Assembly: GCF_014805685.1 (NCBI RefSeq) | Contig: NC_060887.1 | Coordinates: 11,404,463-11,468,462 of the forward strand | From: Silurus meridionalis | Lineage: Eukaryota > Chordata > Actinopteri > Siluriformes > Siluridae | DNA: 64,000 bases | Direction of reading: 5' to 3' | Shown: piece after piece, positions 34,991 through 46,691 of the stretch | Layout: every line of letters starts with the position of its first letter | Position numbering within the stretch: position 1 is the first letter of the stretch | Made by a program: the position numbers and the translations under genes | Notes under the pieces: generated by a model | The model's input: the letters and a program-made list of their open reading frames with translations, nothing else | The model's database searches: none | What the model was told of the DNA's origin: nothing

Positions 34991-37330
34991 AACCTGATTC
35001 CAAAAAATTCAATAAATTTCAATATTTTATTCATAATACAACATAGATGACATATCACATGTTTAAACTGAGAAAATGTATAATTTTAAGGGAAAAATAA
35101 GTTGATTTTAAATTTCATGGCATCAACACATCTCAAAAAAGTTGGGACAAGGCCATGTTTATCACTGTGTGGCATTCCCTCTTATTTTTTTTATAACAGT
35201 CTGCAAATGTCTGGGGACTGAGGAGACAAGTTGCTTAAGTTTAGGAATAGGAATGTTGTCCCATTTTTGTCTAATACAGGCTTCTAGTTGCTCAACTGTC
35301 TTTGGTCTTCTTTGTCACATCTTCCTGTTTATGATGCGCCAAATGTTTTCTATAAGTGAAAGATCTGGACTGCAGGATGGCCATTTTCAGTACCCGGATC
35401 CTTCTTCTACGCAGCCATGGTGTTGTAATTGATGCAGTATGTGGTCTGGCATTGTCATGTTGGAAAATGCAAGGTCTTCCCTGAAAGAGATGCAACCCCA
35501 TACCATCAGAAATGCAGGCTTTAGAACTGAGTGCTGATAACAACTTGGGTTGTCCTTACAAAACGCCTGTACTTCTGGATCATGTTTAGATATGGCTTCT
35601 TTTTTTACCTATAGAGTTTTAGCTGGCAACGGCGACAATGTTTTCTTTAAGTATTCCTGAGCCCATGTTGTGATCTCCATTACAGTAGCATTCCTGTATG
35701 TAATGCAGTGCCGTCTAAGGGCCCGAAGATCACGAGCATCCAGTATGGTTTTCTGGCCTTGACCCTTACGCACAGAGATTGTTCCAGATTCTCTGAATCT
35801 TTGGATGATATTATGCACTGTACATGATGATAACTTCAAACTTTTTGCAATTTTTCCTCGAGAAACTCCTTTCTGATATTGCTTCACTATTTTTCGCTGC
35901 AGCATTGGGGGAATTGGTGATCCTCTGCCCAGCTTGACTTCTGAGAGACACTGCCACTCTGAGAGGCTTTTTTTATACCCAATCATGTTGCCAATTGACC
36001 TAATAAGTTGCAAATTGGTCCTCCAGCTGTTCCTTATATGTACATTCAACTTTTCTGGCCTCTTATTGCTACCTGTCCCAACTTTTTTGGAATGTGTAGC
36101 TCTCATGAAATCCAAAATGAGCCAATATTCGGCAGGACATTTCAAAATGTCTCGCTTTCAACCTTTGATATGTTATCTATATTCCATTGTGCATAAAATA
36201 TGTTTATGAGATTTGTAAATTATTGCATTCCTTTTTTAATTCAGTAATACTTTAGTGTTACTTTAATAGGCTAGATCTTTTTAATGTGCTTTTATTGTAG
36301 TAATAAAAGTCAAACCATTCATTGTAAAAGGATCATGTAATATTACGCATTTGGGATTACTTAATAACAGAGCTCCTTTCAAGCCAGCAAAAAATTGCTA
36401 TACTCTATGAACTACAACATATTTTCTATATCTGCAATTCAAATCTAGTATTAACAACGGCTTAACATCTAAACTTTCTCCAAAACCACAACTGGTGTTA
36501 TAGTTGTAATGAAAGCTGTTATGCAGTTAATGATCTAACATATTGACTCCAAGACATTTACATAATTTAATTGTTCTAACTAAAGTGTAATACTACCATG
36601 AGCATCTGTATACTACAGTTGTCCAATTAGCATAAATATTTGTCATGTATTGTACAGCACATTGTCTTTAATGGTTGTCTTTTTATGGGTCCCATGTTCA
36701 GGTTATTGTTAAACTTTGTTGTTTCTCATTCATGTTTTTTTGTGTTTCACTTTGTGGCACTGTAAATAAATTTTTAGCTACCGCTCTTGACAATAAGAGT
36801 TCATCTACATTTATCCTTATATCAGTGGAAGGTTCTCAGAACGAGACAAATGTGTTTCTTTCACAGGCAGCAGATTGAGAGTGACTTTGAATAAGGCCAG
36901 CTCTGACCTGGGCTTCAGTTTAGAGGGAGGAGTGGGCTCCAACTTAGGAGACAAACCCCTCACTGTACAGAGGCTATTTCAGGGTAAGAAAACACTTCCT
37001 GAAGTCCTGATCACTATAAAGTCTTAAATTCAGTTCAAGAAGAATGAAGTCGATTCTAGGTAGTGTGCCACCAAGCTATTATACAGTATGCTAGTATAAC
37101 TTAAAGCAATCAGTTTAAGATAAGTCATTAAGTAGCAAAAAACCAAAAATAACTGTTAAATCTGTTGCTGTTACTCAGGTGGACCAGTTGGGAAGGTTTT
37201 CCCAGGAGATGAACTCTTAGAGGTTGAAGGGCAGAGTTTGGAAGGTTTGAGGCGGCTCGAGGTCTGGCACCTGATCAAAAGATTGCCCCCTGGCCCTGTG
37301 GATGTCTTACTGCAACGTCCTTACAAGTGA
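29991..37330 (+). CDS. Two-PDZ protein of the pro-interleukin-16/PDZD2 family
   Basis: Six exons join in frame: 29991-32617, 33525-33723, 34307-34405, 34570-34804, 36867-36983 and 37179-37330 (TGA), giving 1142 aa. The first exon is 2.6 kb and encodes Ser/Thr/Asn-rich, probably disordered sequence, ending in an acidic tract at about residues 830-860 ([20 protein letters not shown]). The C-terminus holds two PDZ domains: about 948-1032 (carboxylate loop LGFTVAGG, then [12 protein letters not shown]) and about 1057-1140 (LGFSLEGG, then [12 protein letters not shown]). Their order and sequence most resemble the last two PDZ domains of pro-IL-16 and PDZD2. Pro-IL-16 acts as an intracellular PDZ scaffold whose C-terminal part is released by caspase-3 as a CD4-binding cytokine. 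Here the segment between the PDZ domains is short, so such release is doubtful. The ATG at 29991 has a good context (A at -3, G at +4); a stop codon lies ten codons upstream in the same frame. Non-coding or short 5' exons may exist upstream. Orthology to IL16 proper is uncertain. Confidence 0.85.
32711..33303 (-). mobile_element. Mariner-like element, internally deleted, in PDZ-gene intron 1
   Basis: Inverted termini are ggtggtatcaaaaggtttcg (32711) and cgaaaccttttgatacca (ending about 33300). The minus strand retains a mariner helix-turn-helix piece ([19 protein letters not shown]) and, nearer the left end, a scrambled C-terminal piece (FNLFPKMKF, the DFFLFP-type motif). The catalytic middle is absent. 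Confidence 0.82.
33955..34265 (+). mobile_element. Tc1-like DDE fragment in PDZ-gene intron 2
   Basis: Colinear with 39360-39660: 'gttccttttgttt', 'agttctgtggacagatgag', 'acttatgaaaaatta', 'actgcttcacacccacaggcaaacat', 'gaagattggag'. Plus-strand reading resembles the 'VLWTDES' catalytic region of Tc1 transposases with many lesions. Its right edge lies about 40 bp upstream of the exon at 34307. Confidence 0.6.
34924..34988. repeat. (TA)n microsatellite
   Basis: Alternating TA ending exactly at the left end of the Tc1-like element at 34989, which suggests insertion of the element into a TA-rich target. Confidence 0.95.
34989..36235 (-). mobile_element. Tc1/mariner-like element, longer copy 2
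   Basis: Left end acaaacctgattccaaaaaa; the minus strand carries an open frame (36145-35609) with a Tc1-type helix-turn-helix ([20 protein letters not shown], then '[15 protein letters not shown]'). This is followed by lesions through the DDE region, where [10 protein letters not shown] (near 35480) holds the second catalytic Asp context. It is about 1.25 kb and lacks the terminal repeat at its right end. It is the opposite-orientation relative of the copy at 11750-12290 and sits in the intron between exons 34804 and 36867 of the PDZ gene. Confidence 0.82.
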
Positions 37331-38500
37331 TACTGACAGCGTTTTCTTTAGAATCCACTTCAAATACGGACTTAGATGCTGTATTTAGAGTTAAGTCTGC
37401 ACAGTTATGCACGGTTATGCATATTAGTATTCAGATCTCAGGGTTACCTTTGGAGCTAAGTGCTACTCGGACTGTGGGTGAGCATGGCTCATGTTTCAGT
37501 TGATTCTGACTTTAAATATTAGTGATTAGTGAAGTTAAGAGCTTTATTATAACCCATGCCATAGGCTGATCAATAAATTTCATACAATGCTGATTGAGTT
37601 AATTTTAATACACAGAAAAAAGGCTGAACTGCAAGCAGTTGCAGAACAGTCTGAATAGTCAGCTAAGAGAATTAAGTCAATTAATACAATTATGATATGT
37701 AAATACTGACAAAACCATGACTTTCTGTAGTTCAAATCTCTACATACAGCCCAAAGAGAAAAAAGTGTATTAAGTGTACAAAAGCTTTTAATAAGGTCTG
37801 TAATTATTATTATTATTTTTTTATTATTATTTTTTTTTTTTATTATTATTATTAATCTTAGTACAGATTTGTTTCTGTCTTATTTTGCCATCCTATTTGT
37901 TGGATTAAATGCACTGTTCTTAAACGGATTGAAGAATAATACAATGCTTTCAGAGGATTACAAAAATGTTTTCCTGCAGTGAGCTGTGGTTTAATTGATT
38001 AATATGTTTAATGTGTGCTTTTTCTGAATTACATTTTACCTGATCAGGTTTACATGCTACTTTTTTTGTAATTTCAAAGAAAATTACAGTATATATATAT
38101 ACTGTGTACATCACATCTTATTTAAAATGATGTGTCCTCATTTACAGTGTGGTCTTATGCTATGCTTATGTCTTATGTTCTTTATCTAATTGCTATCATA
38201 TCTGTTTTTTATGGCCATTCTGACCTCATGAAGAGAATTAATAAATAACTATATTGCACTGCAATGATCTTTGAAGCACTTCACAGCAGCTAATTGTTAT
38301 TACTGGTTACTCTGTAGATCTCATTAGTTATCAGCAGTGTTGTATTAAGATTCCAATAGACATTTTTTAAATTAATGACAAGATATTTTGACTATCAAGT
38401 TCATCCCCAAATCACTTAAGGAACTGTTCTTGCACTTCTTAATTGTAGATTAGGTTAGGATTAAATTTCATGTCACATAAACAAAACTGTGCATATCAAT
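37331..38500 (+). other. PDZ gene 3' UTR and following AT-rich spacer
   Basis: No coding signal. A candidate AATAAA lies at 37572-37577, about 240 bp after the stop codon. An (ATT)n-like tract occurs at about 37806-37856. Confidence 0.45.
37572..37577 (+). terminator. Candidate polyadenylation signal of the PDZ gene
   Basis: Canonical AATAAA about 240 bp past the TGA. Later hexamers (for example near 38240) could be used instead. Confidence 0.4.
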
Positions 38501-38506
38501 AATCAG

Positions 38507-39248
38507 AGATGGGAAGTAATGAAGTACAAATAATTTTTGGGTAAGTACTTTACTTCACTATTTATTTTTCTGACAATATTTTACTTTAACTTATTACATA
38601 TTTTTACACAAATTTCGGTACTTTCTACTACGTACATTTCAAAACCAGGCTCGTAAATTTAGTTTTAATCTGTTTGGTGACATATTATTTCTTCTCACTG
38701 CTGTTTTTCAGCCCATCAACCTATTTTTTTGTCATTGTGCGGCTTTTTTATTTTACCAATAGTGTGTATCATTTCCTGGCTATCACGCACCCCAAATGTA
38801 GTCTAACCTACAAAGCTAACAACAAGTAAGGCAGAAGGCAACAACAAGTACGGCTAACGTGGATGAGACAGACGAAGTCAGCGACGCAAACATGACTGAG
38901 AACAGAGACATTCCTGATCACCTGGTCATCATCATCTTTTCTCTGCTTGTGTTCTATGTGGTGGTTGTTCAGCCTGAATACATGTGATTTAAGGTCCAGT
39001 TGCCAGTGTGACAATAAAATAGGTACAAATAATAGCAACCTTTTACTTAAGTACATGTCAGAGCCTGAACTTCTTTAGTGTAACTTGAATGAAAAAGTAT
39101 TCAGTACTTCATTTTTTAAAACATGAGTATCTGTTCTTTTACTTGAGTGAAGGATATTTAAGAATTTCATTGTGCAAACTGTTACTGACATCTGTACATA
39201 TGACAAATAAAATTTGAAACTTAAATGTGTGTATTTATGCCATCTCTG
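38507..39248. mobile_element. hAT-like non-autonomous element
   Basis: Starts cagagatgggaagtaatgaa and ends gccatctctg, inverted termini of a family familiar from many fish genomes; internal runs such as 'acttaagtacatgt' and 'ttttacttgagtgaag' are typical. The flanking 8-mers tcaataat and ccaacaat match at 6 of 8 positions, a decayed target duplication. The middle carries unrelated inserted sequence. Confidence 0.55.
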
Positions 39249-39349
39249 CCAACAATGCTAATGACAATTTAGTTGAAATGAAATGAAAAATAATTTACGG
39301 TCAAGGTAAACAATATTAAACATTCTACATGGCCTGTTATAAGTTTGAA

Positions 39350-39900
39350 GACATGTATGGTTATTGAGACACATGCGTGTTCCTTTTGTTTTTAATGCAA
39401 CAATCTAGGTCAAAGGCAAAAACACATAAGAATTAGACAGTGAATGTCTGAAAGTAAGTTCTGTGGGCAGATGAGTCCAAATTTGATATTTGTGGCTCTA
39501 ACCAAAGAACCTATGTACTTATGAACTTATGACAGAGAGCAGGAGAGAAGATGTTAGCAGACTGCCTCACACCCACAGTCAAACATTAAGGTTTAATGGT
39601 TTGGGGTTGTTTTAGAACAGAGAAGGTTGGAGAATTATTCCGAGTGAAAGCAATACTGATTAACATTGCTACCATTTCATACCTTAACAACATGTAATTC
39701 CATCCGGACTGTGGTTCATTGGAACCAGTTTCACCATACAACAAGTCAATGTCCAATATCATAGCATAAGCCCAAACTCTGGAAGCATTATTTAGAAAGG
39801 AAACAGTTGCTGGAGTGTTATTTATCATGCAATGGTTTTCCCAGTTACCACATCTACATCCTATATAAATTCTAAATGAAGTTTGTTGCATATAAACAAA
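39350..39900 (+). mobile_element. Degenerate Tc1-like fragment
   Basis: Plus-strand reading, with frameshifts, resembles the catalytic core of a Tc1 transposase: a 'VLWADES'-like stretch at about 39461, a 'DCLTPTVKH' and 'MVWGCF'-like stretch at 39560-39620, then remnants of the post-core region. It is a sister of the fragment at 33955-34265 and is completely inactive. Confidence 0.6.
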
Positions 39901-40047
39901 AGGTAAATGTATGTCACTAATTTCTAAATCAAAAGAACTGTAGATTTAATAGAACTGCAGTAAGAAGCAAGTTTTAGTTATAAGGTGAAGGCTAAGTGAG
40001 TTCAGCAGTACAGCTTACGAGAAAAAAATGTTTTTTTTGTGTGTTAC

Positions 40048-40121
40048 ACTTCTGTAGCATTTTCCTGACGTACAAAGAGTACAGACTTCTGTATCATTTT
40101 CCTGACGTACAGAGAGTCCAT
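40048..40121. repeat. Tandem duplication, two 37-bp units
   Basis: The unit acttctgtagcattttcctg plus 'acgtacaaagagtacag' is followed directly by a second copy with a few substitutions, starting at 40085. Confidence 0.85.
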
Positions 40122-40668
40122 GATGACGATTGCAGGTGTCCTTGATATACTTCTTACTCTCATCAAGCAATGATTTTCATTGTCCTTTTTGTTGCACAGC
40201 TGTGTTCCCGTAATATGTTGGTCAGTTTGCAACACCCACTATAGTGATTTCTAGTCATTCACTGTGCAGTTGTTCTTTGAGATGCTTTTAGTGGTATAAT
40301 GATAGATGTTATCGATAATCTGTGGAACATTTTGAGCTTTTTAAACTCTCTTCAAAAATTACCAGGGTTCCAGAGGTCCCAGGAAAGATTATAGGAGATG
40401 TGAACAAAGTCACTCCAAGCTAGAGACACACTCTACGTCAGTCTTATTAATTAAGATAAGGGTTTGAATGTGGTTCCTAAGTGACCTGGTAATCCACAAT
40501 TAGTTTTCTTGTGGTGTTAATTTCAAGGTTGTTATTGGTACAAAATGTTAGCTGATGGTCAACCTAAATACAGGGTCTTCAAACATTTGCTTATCTCATT
40601 TTTAAGCCATTCTATTTAGATACACATTAAGGGCTGAGAAATTCTGATTCAGGGTCTTTTACAGACAG

Positions 40669-40698
40669 ACGTACGGACGGACGGACGGACGGACGTAG
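40669..40698. repeat. (GGAC)n short tandem repeat
   Basis: About six tetranucleotide copies (ggacggacggacggac) in the intergenic stretch upstream of the aquaporin gene. The rest of 39900-41880 shows no recognisable feature. Confidence 0.85.
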
Positions 40699-41882
40699 CA
40701 GATTTTAGCCAAATGTAGTGTTTTATGTTAAGGCCAAAAAGATCCATTTTAGTCTATTCATACCCGATATTTTTTTTTTTTTTTTTTACGGCTGTCCTTT
40801 TATGAGCTGAGCTGTGAAACGCTCTAGAGATTTTTCTCTCTCACAGGTTTATAAAAGTATCACCTTATTAATTTTTTTTTGCCAGTTTCAGATTTTTGTA
40901 TTGGCTGATAGGAGTGAAACATGATGTGGCCGCATGCTGTTGTAGGCCACCCAGTTCAAGGTTTGATGTGTTCTAAGATTTGCCCACTGTATTTGATCAG
41001 TCTTGGTATTCTGTAGAATCCCAATTTCCTTTCACAGGAACTAAGGGGAACAAACCTGTTCTTGCAATGATACCTGAGCTCCATTAAGACCTGAGCTCCA
41101 TTAAGACATGAAATAATTTAAATAGTCTGCACAGAGTTTTGATCTCCAATGAACACATTTGAAATTAACTGAAATGCAGATTGTGGCCTTTTTGCTCAAA
41201 ATTAGTGCTCGACTAATGCTCTTGTTTCTTTTATTGACTACTTTAAAAGCTGCACTACTGTCTGAAAGCCACACCTTAAAAATTTTCATACAGCTAATTG
41301 ACCTGTGTTTTCACAAAGGTTAACTGCAATAAACATTTCTCAAATCAAGCAACATTTCTGAATCGAACCTTTCAATTGGATCTTTACATGTGTTCAATGG
41401 GATAATGATTCCTGACATTATCAATATTGGGAAATGGGCAGAAGATAAACAAAAGCAAAAAAACCTTAATATTTACTTGAAACTTGAAGGAAAAAAGAGA
41501 CCCTGACGAAAATACTGAATATTTTAATAGATAATACAACTGTGTGAGGCATTTTATCTAAGTTTATATATTTATTAATTTTTTTAGGTTACAGAACTTT
41601 TTTTCTGAAGTTTGCAAATATATTTATATGTACAGTATATTAAATATTCCCAAACAATCAATTGCCCTTCTCTACATTACACCACTGGTATTCAGGGATA
41701 GTACATATTATCTTATCTCTTGTGCAGCTTCAGTATGCCAAGTTATTAATGAAGTTACATTTATCAGTGCAATGGAGTACAAAGTGTACTGGACCACATA
41801 AAAGGACAGCAAGTCAAAAATGTGACCAGCCTCACAACACCTCACTTGAGAAAGCTGAGAGGAAACGGGGACAGCCTGAGAC

Positions 41883-44800
41883 ATGCAGAGCAGCATGGTG
41901 AACCGCATCAAGAAACTGATGATGAGGAGGAAGATACACAACACCTTGGTCAGACGGTGTCTGGGAGAGATTCTTGGCACATTTGTTCTTTTGGTGAGTT
42001 TTAAAAGTTTTTTTTGTGCTAAAGGTATGTTTTAAATAATAGTTACTAGACAAAAAATATCATTGTGTTAATCTATTTATCAGTTTAGTTCTCTAGAAAG
42101 AAATGATGCACTATCAGTTTTCATTTATGGACCATTCTTAGTATAATGCACTAATTATAACGAGCTATTGAAAGACTTATCACTGTTTTCAAAACATATT
42201 AGGCAAATAAAAAGCAAAAATACAATATAACAATTTTTGGTGGCTCTTATGATGCACAATTTTTGTCAAATTATACAGATTTGCTAGCAAATTCCAAAGC
42301 AATATAAATAGAAAACTGGTTGCTATTAAATTTATATTTCATAAACAATACACATCAAGTTTGTATTAAATTACCTGACAATTCAATTGTAATTTTAACT
42401 TATTATTATTAAAATTCATGATAAACTGATGCTATATTTCTCAGTGTATCAAATGTTACTACAGTTGTTTCTAGAGTTAGTTGACTTTAGAAACTCTATA
42501 CATGGCTAATGGCTAATCATTAAGTACACAGGATAAATTGTCACTTTATTGCCCATTATAAAATCATAACCACATGGCAGCTTGATAAAGATGGAAGCAT
42601 GCCAATGAATTATATTATAGAGACCAGATATCCTCACCAAAATCTTAGGATAGTCCTCTATTAAGGAACAACTTTCAATTAATTTTTGATTAGATGTATT
42701 TTTTTGGTAAATGTTGTGTATACCTGTGTGTAACACCCTGCCATTAATTGTTATCTACTATATACTACACTCATTGAGAACCTTGAGAATGCAACCCAAT
42801 GTGAAACTTTATAACATGCCTACAGAAATATATATATTGAACACTTCTGCTAAAGCAAAGTCATGTAAGTTGATATTATCATTCCTTTATATGCCTCAGC
42901 TTGTATACATTGGAAAAACAAGTTGTTTCCACAGAACCATGGTTAAATACCCAAAATATAAGTGTAAATACAAAACTGTATAAGATGAGAAAATAAATAC
43001 ACGAAACAATAAAACAGAACATTGGCTGCAAACTGTAGTAGTGTAGCATGCGCTGTACTGTATGTACTGCACTGTCCTGTAGTCTAAGTATATTGTGCAT
43101 CACTTCAAATCTTTTTTATATACAAAAATATATAATCTGAATATGATGTATAAGTGTATAAGTTTTACTGTACAAATTTTCAAAATGCAACTGGGTTTGA
43201 TTCTTCACTTCTGATCTGTTCTTAGTCAACCGGTGCTGCAAGTCTGCATTGTTGAGCTTTACAATGTTACACCTTTAACAACCTTTATTCCTGCTGTCAT
43301 GTGCAAACAGAGTGCAACAGTGTATGCTTGGGCAAAGACTGCATACTGGTGATTGATAAAGATCTGCATTTATGTCATTTTGACAGCTCAGCTACCACCT
43401 AAGGAAGTCAAGCAGTTTGTTTTTCAAGCGGTTTTAATATGGAATGTTTCTTTTCTAACATTTTGTTTTATTTCTTTTTTTTTTTTTTTATATATACACA
43501 ACCACACCTGGTTTGTTGAGATGGCTTTTCTCATTTCTCTTCAATTTGTTCTGCTTTTGTTTTCTTCCCAAGCTTTTCGGCTGTTCGGCAGCAGCTCAGG
43601 TGAAGACCGGCAATGAGATGAAAGGGCAGTTTCTGTCAGTCAACCTGAGCTTTGCCGTGGGGGTCATGTCTGCCATGTACCTCTGCATGGGGGTGTCAGG
43701 TGGGCATAAAGAAACAAGTTCTTATGCTAAGCATAAAAAGTAGTTGTAGAATTAGTTTAACAGTTTTATTATTGTTGTTGTTGTTGTTTTGCTATTAGTA
43801 TTAGAATTTCTTGGTTTTCTGAACTTCAAATGTTCTTTAATGCTGGTTATCATCACATCGTATCTGCTTTTCTCTTTCCACACCCATCAGGTGCTCATCT
43901 GAACCCTGCAGTTTCTCTAAGTTTCTGTGTGTTGGGGGATCTACCTTGGCGCTTTCTTCTGCCCTACTCTCTGTCTCAGGTGTTTGGAGCCTATCTTGCC
44001 TCTGCAGTTGTCTACACCATGTACTATGGTGAGGCCACATACACACCTGCAAATACTTGTTTTCTTTTACATTTTGCCATAATTATCAAGGGCAGTGTGC
44101 ATTGATTTTTGTGTATCGTTTGCTCTAGATGCTATAATGATGTATAGTGGTGGGATTTTGACTGTTTATGGTCCCAACGAAACTGCATCCATCTTTGCCA
44201 CGTACCCCGCCCCAGGGATGTCCGTACAGACCAACATCTTTGACCAGGTCAGTGCAAAAGGTTGAATTGTGTGATGTATAACAGAAAATAGAACGATAGC
44301 CCTATGTTCTCATTTTGTAGTTAGTACAGCAAAGACAATTTGTTGTTGACCCACTGCACAAAAAATGTATGATTTTAAAAGAAAAACTATTTGTTTTTGA
44401 CCTGGTTAATTTACTCATAATGAAAGGGATTGGTTTATATCTTATTAATTTTTGATAAAACTATTGTGTTGTGCACTTCAGGAACATGTCGTGAACTGCT
44501 TGAGAATTAGCTGTTCTGTTGAATCAGTACTTTTTTTTGAGGGAAAAACCTCCTTCTCTTTCTAACTAGCCCTGTCTATTCTATAAATATCATTCCTCAA
44601 TATTTACTGTTCTTGATTTTTCCATTAACATAGTATTAGTTAGTGAAAAGGACACATGCTTGTTCTAATACAGTCTACATACAGAATAGTAGTATTGTAG
44701 CTGCAGGATTCGACAAGCTCCTTGAAATGATCTGATTAATAATATTCATCTCTCTTCATGATGTTATGGGCAGGTTGTGGGTTCCGCTACTCTGTTGCTA

Positions 44801-45298
44801 TGTATCCTGCCCCTGAGTGATAAAAGGAACAGACCAGCTCCTGATGCCTTACTGCCACCCATTGTCGCAGCTGTTGTTCTGGGAATAGCCATGGCCATGT
44901 CCTCTAACTGTGGTGGAGCCATAAATCCAGCGAGGGATTTGGGGCCTCGACTTTTCACTCTCACAGCAGGCTGGGGGACTGAAGTCTTTACGTAAGTTTG
45001 AGCTTGTTGTAAATTTTAATCGTCACAGACTGTTCTCTATTCCATATTACCCATAAATGATGGACATATCATAAGCATACAGTATTTGATTTACTGAGAT
45101 TTTATATGTCTCTCTAACTCACTTAGGTGCTATGATTATTTTTTCTTGGTGCCACTGGTGGCTCCTCTGTTTGGGGCTTTGCTCGGCTGCTTTTTTTACC
45201 AAGTCTTCATCCATTGGCATCTCCCCGACCCCGAACCAGAAACCGTCGAAAGTCAACCTCAAGACTCGGCAATTCAGTTAAAAGTGGTTGCTCTTTAA
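41883..45298 (+). CDS. aqp10: Aquaglyceroporin, aquaporin-10-like
   Basis: Six coding exons, 41883-41993, 43573-43699, 43891-44028, 44129-44247, 44774-44991 and 45127-45298 (TAA), join with consistent phases to 294 aa. The fold is a MIP-family channel: the first NPA box lies in GVSGAHLNPAVSLS (residues 84-86) and the second in NCGGAINPARDLGPR (216-218). The Arg219 of the aromatic/arginine filter follows the second box, and Asp220 marks glycerol-conducting members. ETASIFATYPAP and AGWGTEVF are typical of AQP3/7/9/10. AQP10 identity is supported by overall similarity and by position between the C1orf43 and ATP8B2 homologues, as in human 1q21.3. The protein would move water, glycerol and urea across the plasma membrane, with AQP10 known from intestine. 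Start choice: an in-frame TGA lies just two codons upstream of the ATG at 41883; the ATG at 41895 is a possible alternative. Fish have two aqp10 paralogues; which one this is was not determined. Confidence 0.93.
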
Positions 45299-45401
45299 TG
45301 AAAAGTATAAACAGTTGCAGCAAACATTTCTGATTTAGCTTCCTGTTTCTTGTTATCATTATCATTATGAAACAGATATTTATGTAGTCCATTGCAAAGA
45401 T

Positions 45402-45405
<4 letters not shown>

Positions 45406-45460
<55 letters not shown>
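45406..45460. repeat. (CA)n microsatellite in aqp10 3' UTR
   Basis: About 27 pure CA units starting roughly 110 bp after the aqp10 stop codon, so probably transcribed. Confidence 0.95.
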
Positions 45461-45461
<1 letters not shown>

Positions 45462-45838
45462 TCATCTCTGGCCAATTCAGAGTAATTATTTTATAGCTTC
45501 TGTAGTTATATCAAAAGATATAACTATAATGGCATTTGATGAATTGATAACATAAGACAGGCAATGTAATGAGAAGAGCTGTTTCTGCAAATTGAATCAC
45601 AATGAATCAGATGGTTTTTGGTCATTTGTATATATTACCCACAATGTTCTACAGTGAATTAGAAAAGTTTGTGCGCATTGTGACTGTAGTTTTGGTTAGT
45701 AGACTGGAAGCAACTAAAGTTACTGAAGTTTTAGTACAATTTTAGAGAAGCCTCACTTTATTCCTCTTTAACCTCACTTGTGCTTTTCATGAACTGTTAT
45801 ACCTTGAATTATACCTTTTTTTATATTTTGAATAACAA

Positions 45839-45844
45839 AATAAA
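45839..45844 (+). terminator. aqp10: Candidate polyadenylation signal of aqp10
   Basis: AATAAA about 540 bp after the stop codon, followed by a T-rich stretch at 45885-45910. Confidence 0.45.
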
Positions 45845-46691
45845 ACAGATTCTGAGCTAATATACACTGCACTTTGCAGGAAGTCTTTTTTTTTTTAGGG
45901 TTTTTATCAAAAACACTACACAGCCACTCACACACCTAGAAGCAATTTATATATTTAGAATCCAGCCAATCCTACCAGCATGTCTTTGAGAGGGGGGAAG
46001 AACCTGGAGAAAAGCCATAGACGGAAACTTAACTTCCAAATCAAAATTTTAGAAAGTGAAAAAGGTGTAAAGAAGCAATGAAACATCCACTTACTTGGTT
46101 CCTGTTGCCCCCCTAAAAAACTCCCCAGAAGATCAAATATATTTGGTTGCCTCTTTCTGTCACTCTCTCTCTGGGCGTCAGGGCCAGCAAGGCCTTCACT
46201 GTCCTAAACACTATCAGAATCACTTACTTACATTTAAATCTTTTTTTTGCATTAAATCATTCCCAATAGTCTAGTCTGTTTATTTCATATCTTTTACCTT
46301 GGTTGGGCTGCTTCAGGAGTGTATGTTTATGTTAGAGTTTCTATCCAATCATATTTCAGCCATCACGTGTTGCCGGGGTCAAAGAACTCTGCCTTGAGGC
46401 CTTCAGAATCAACAGTCTGGGCACCTGTAGCGTAATGTGCTTGAAGCTGTTGCTTTAACCAATCAGATTTCAAATAGGCAACACTGGTCCATCTAGCAGG
46501 CATTTAATAACATCACCATTTTTAAGTATATTTTACGTCATATTTTACATCAGAAAGCACACTATTCTGAGCTCTCAAATCGCATCTGTAACAAACTGCA
46601 CAAGCTCAAATGTATTCATGTTGATTTAATCGGTGCTTTTTTCATTCCACAATGGCTGACAGAGGTGAAGAAATTGATTTGGTTGCATATA

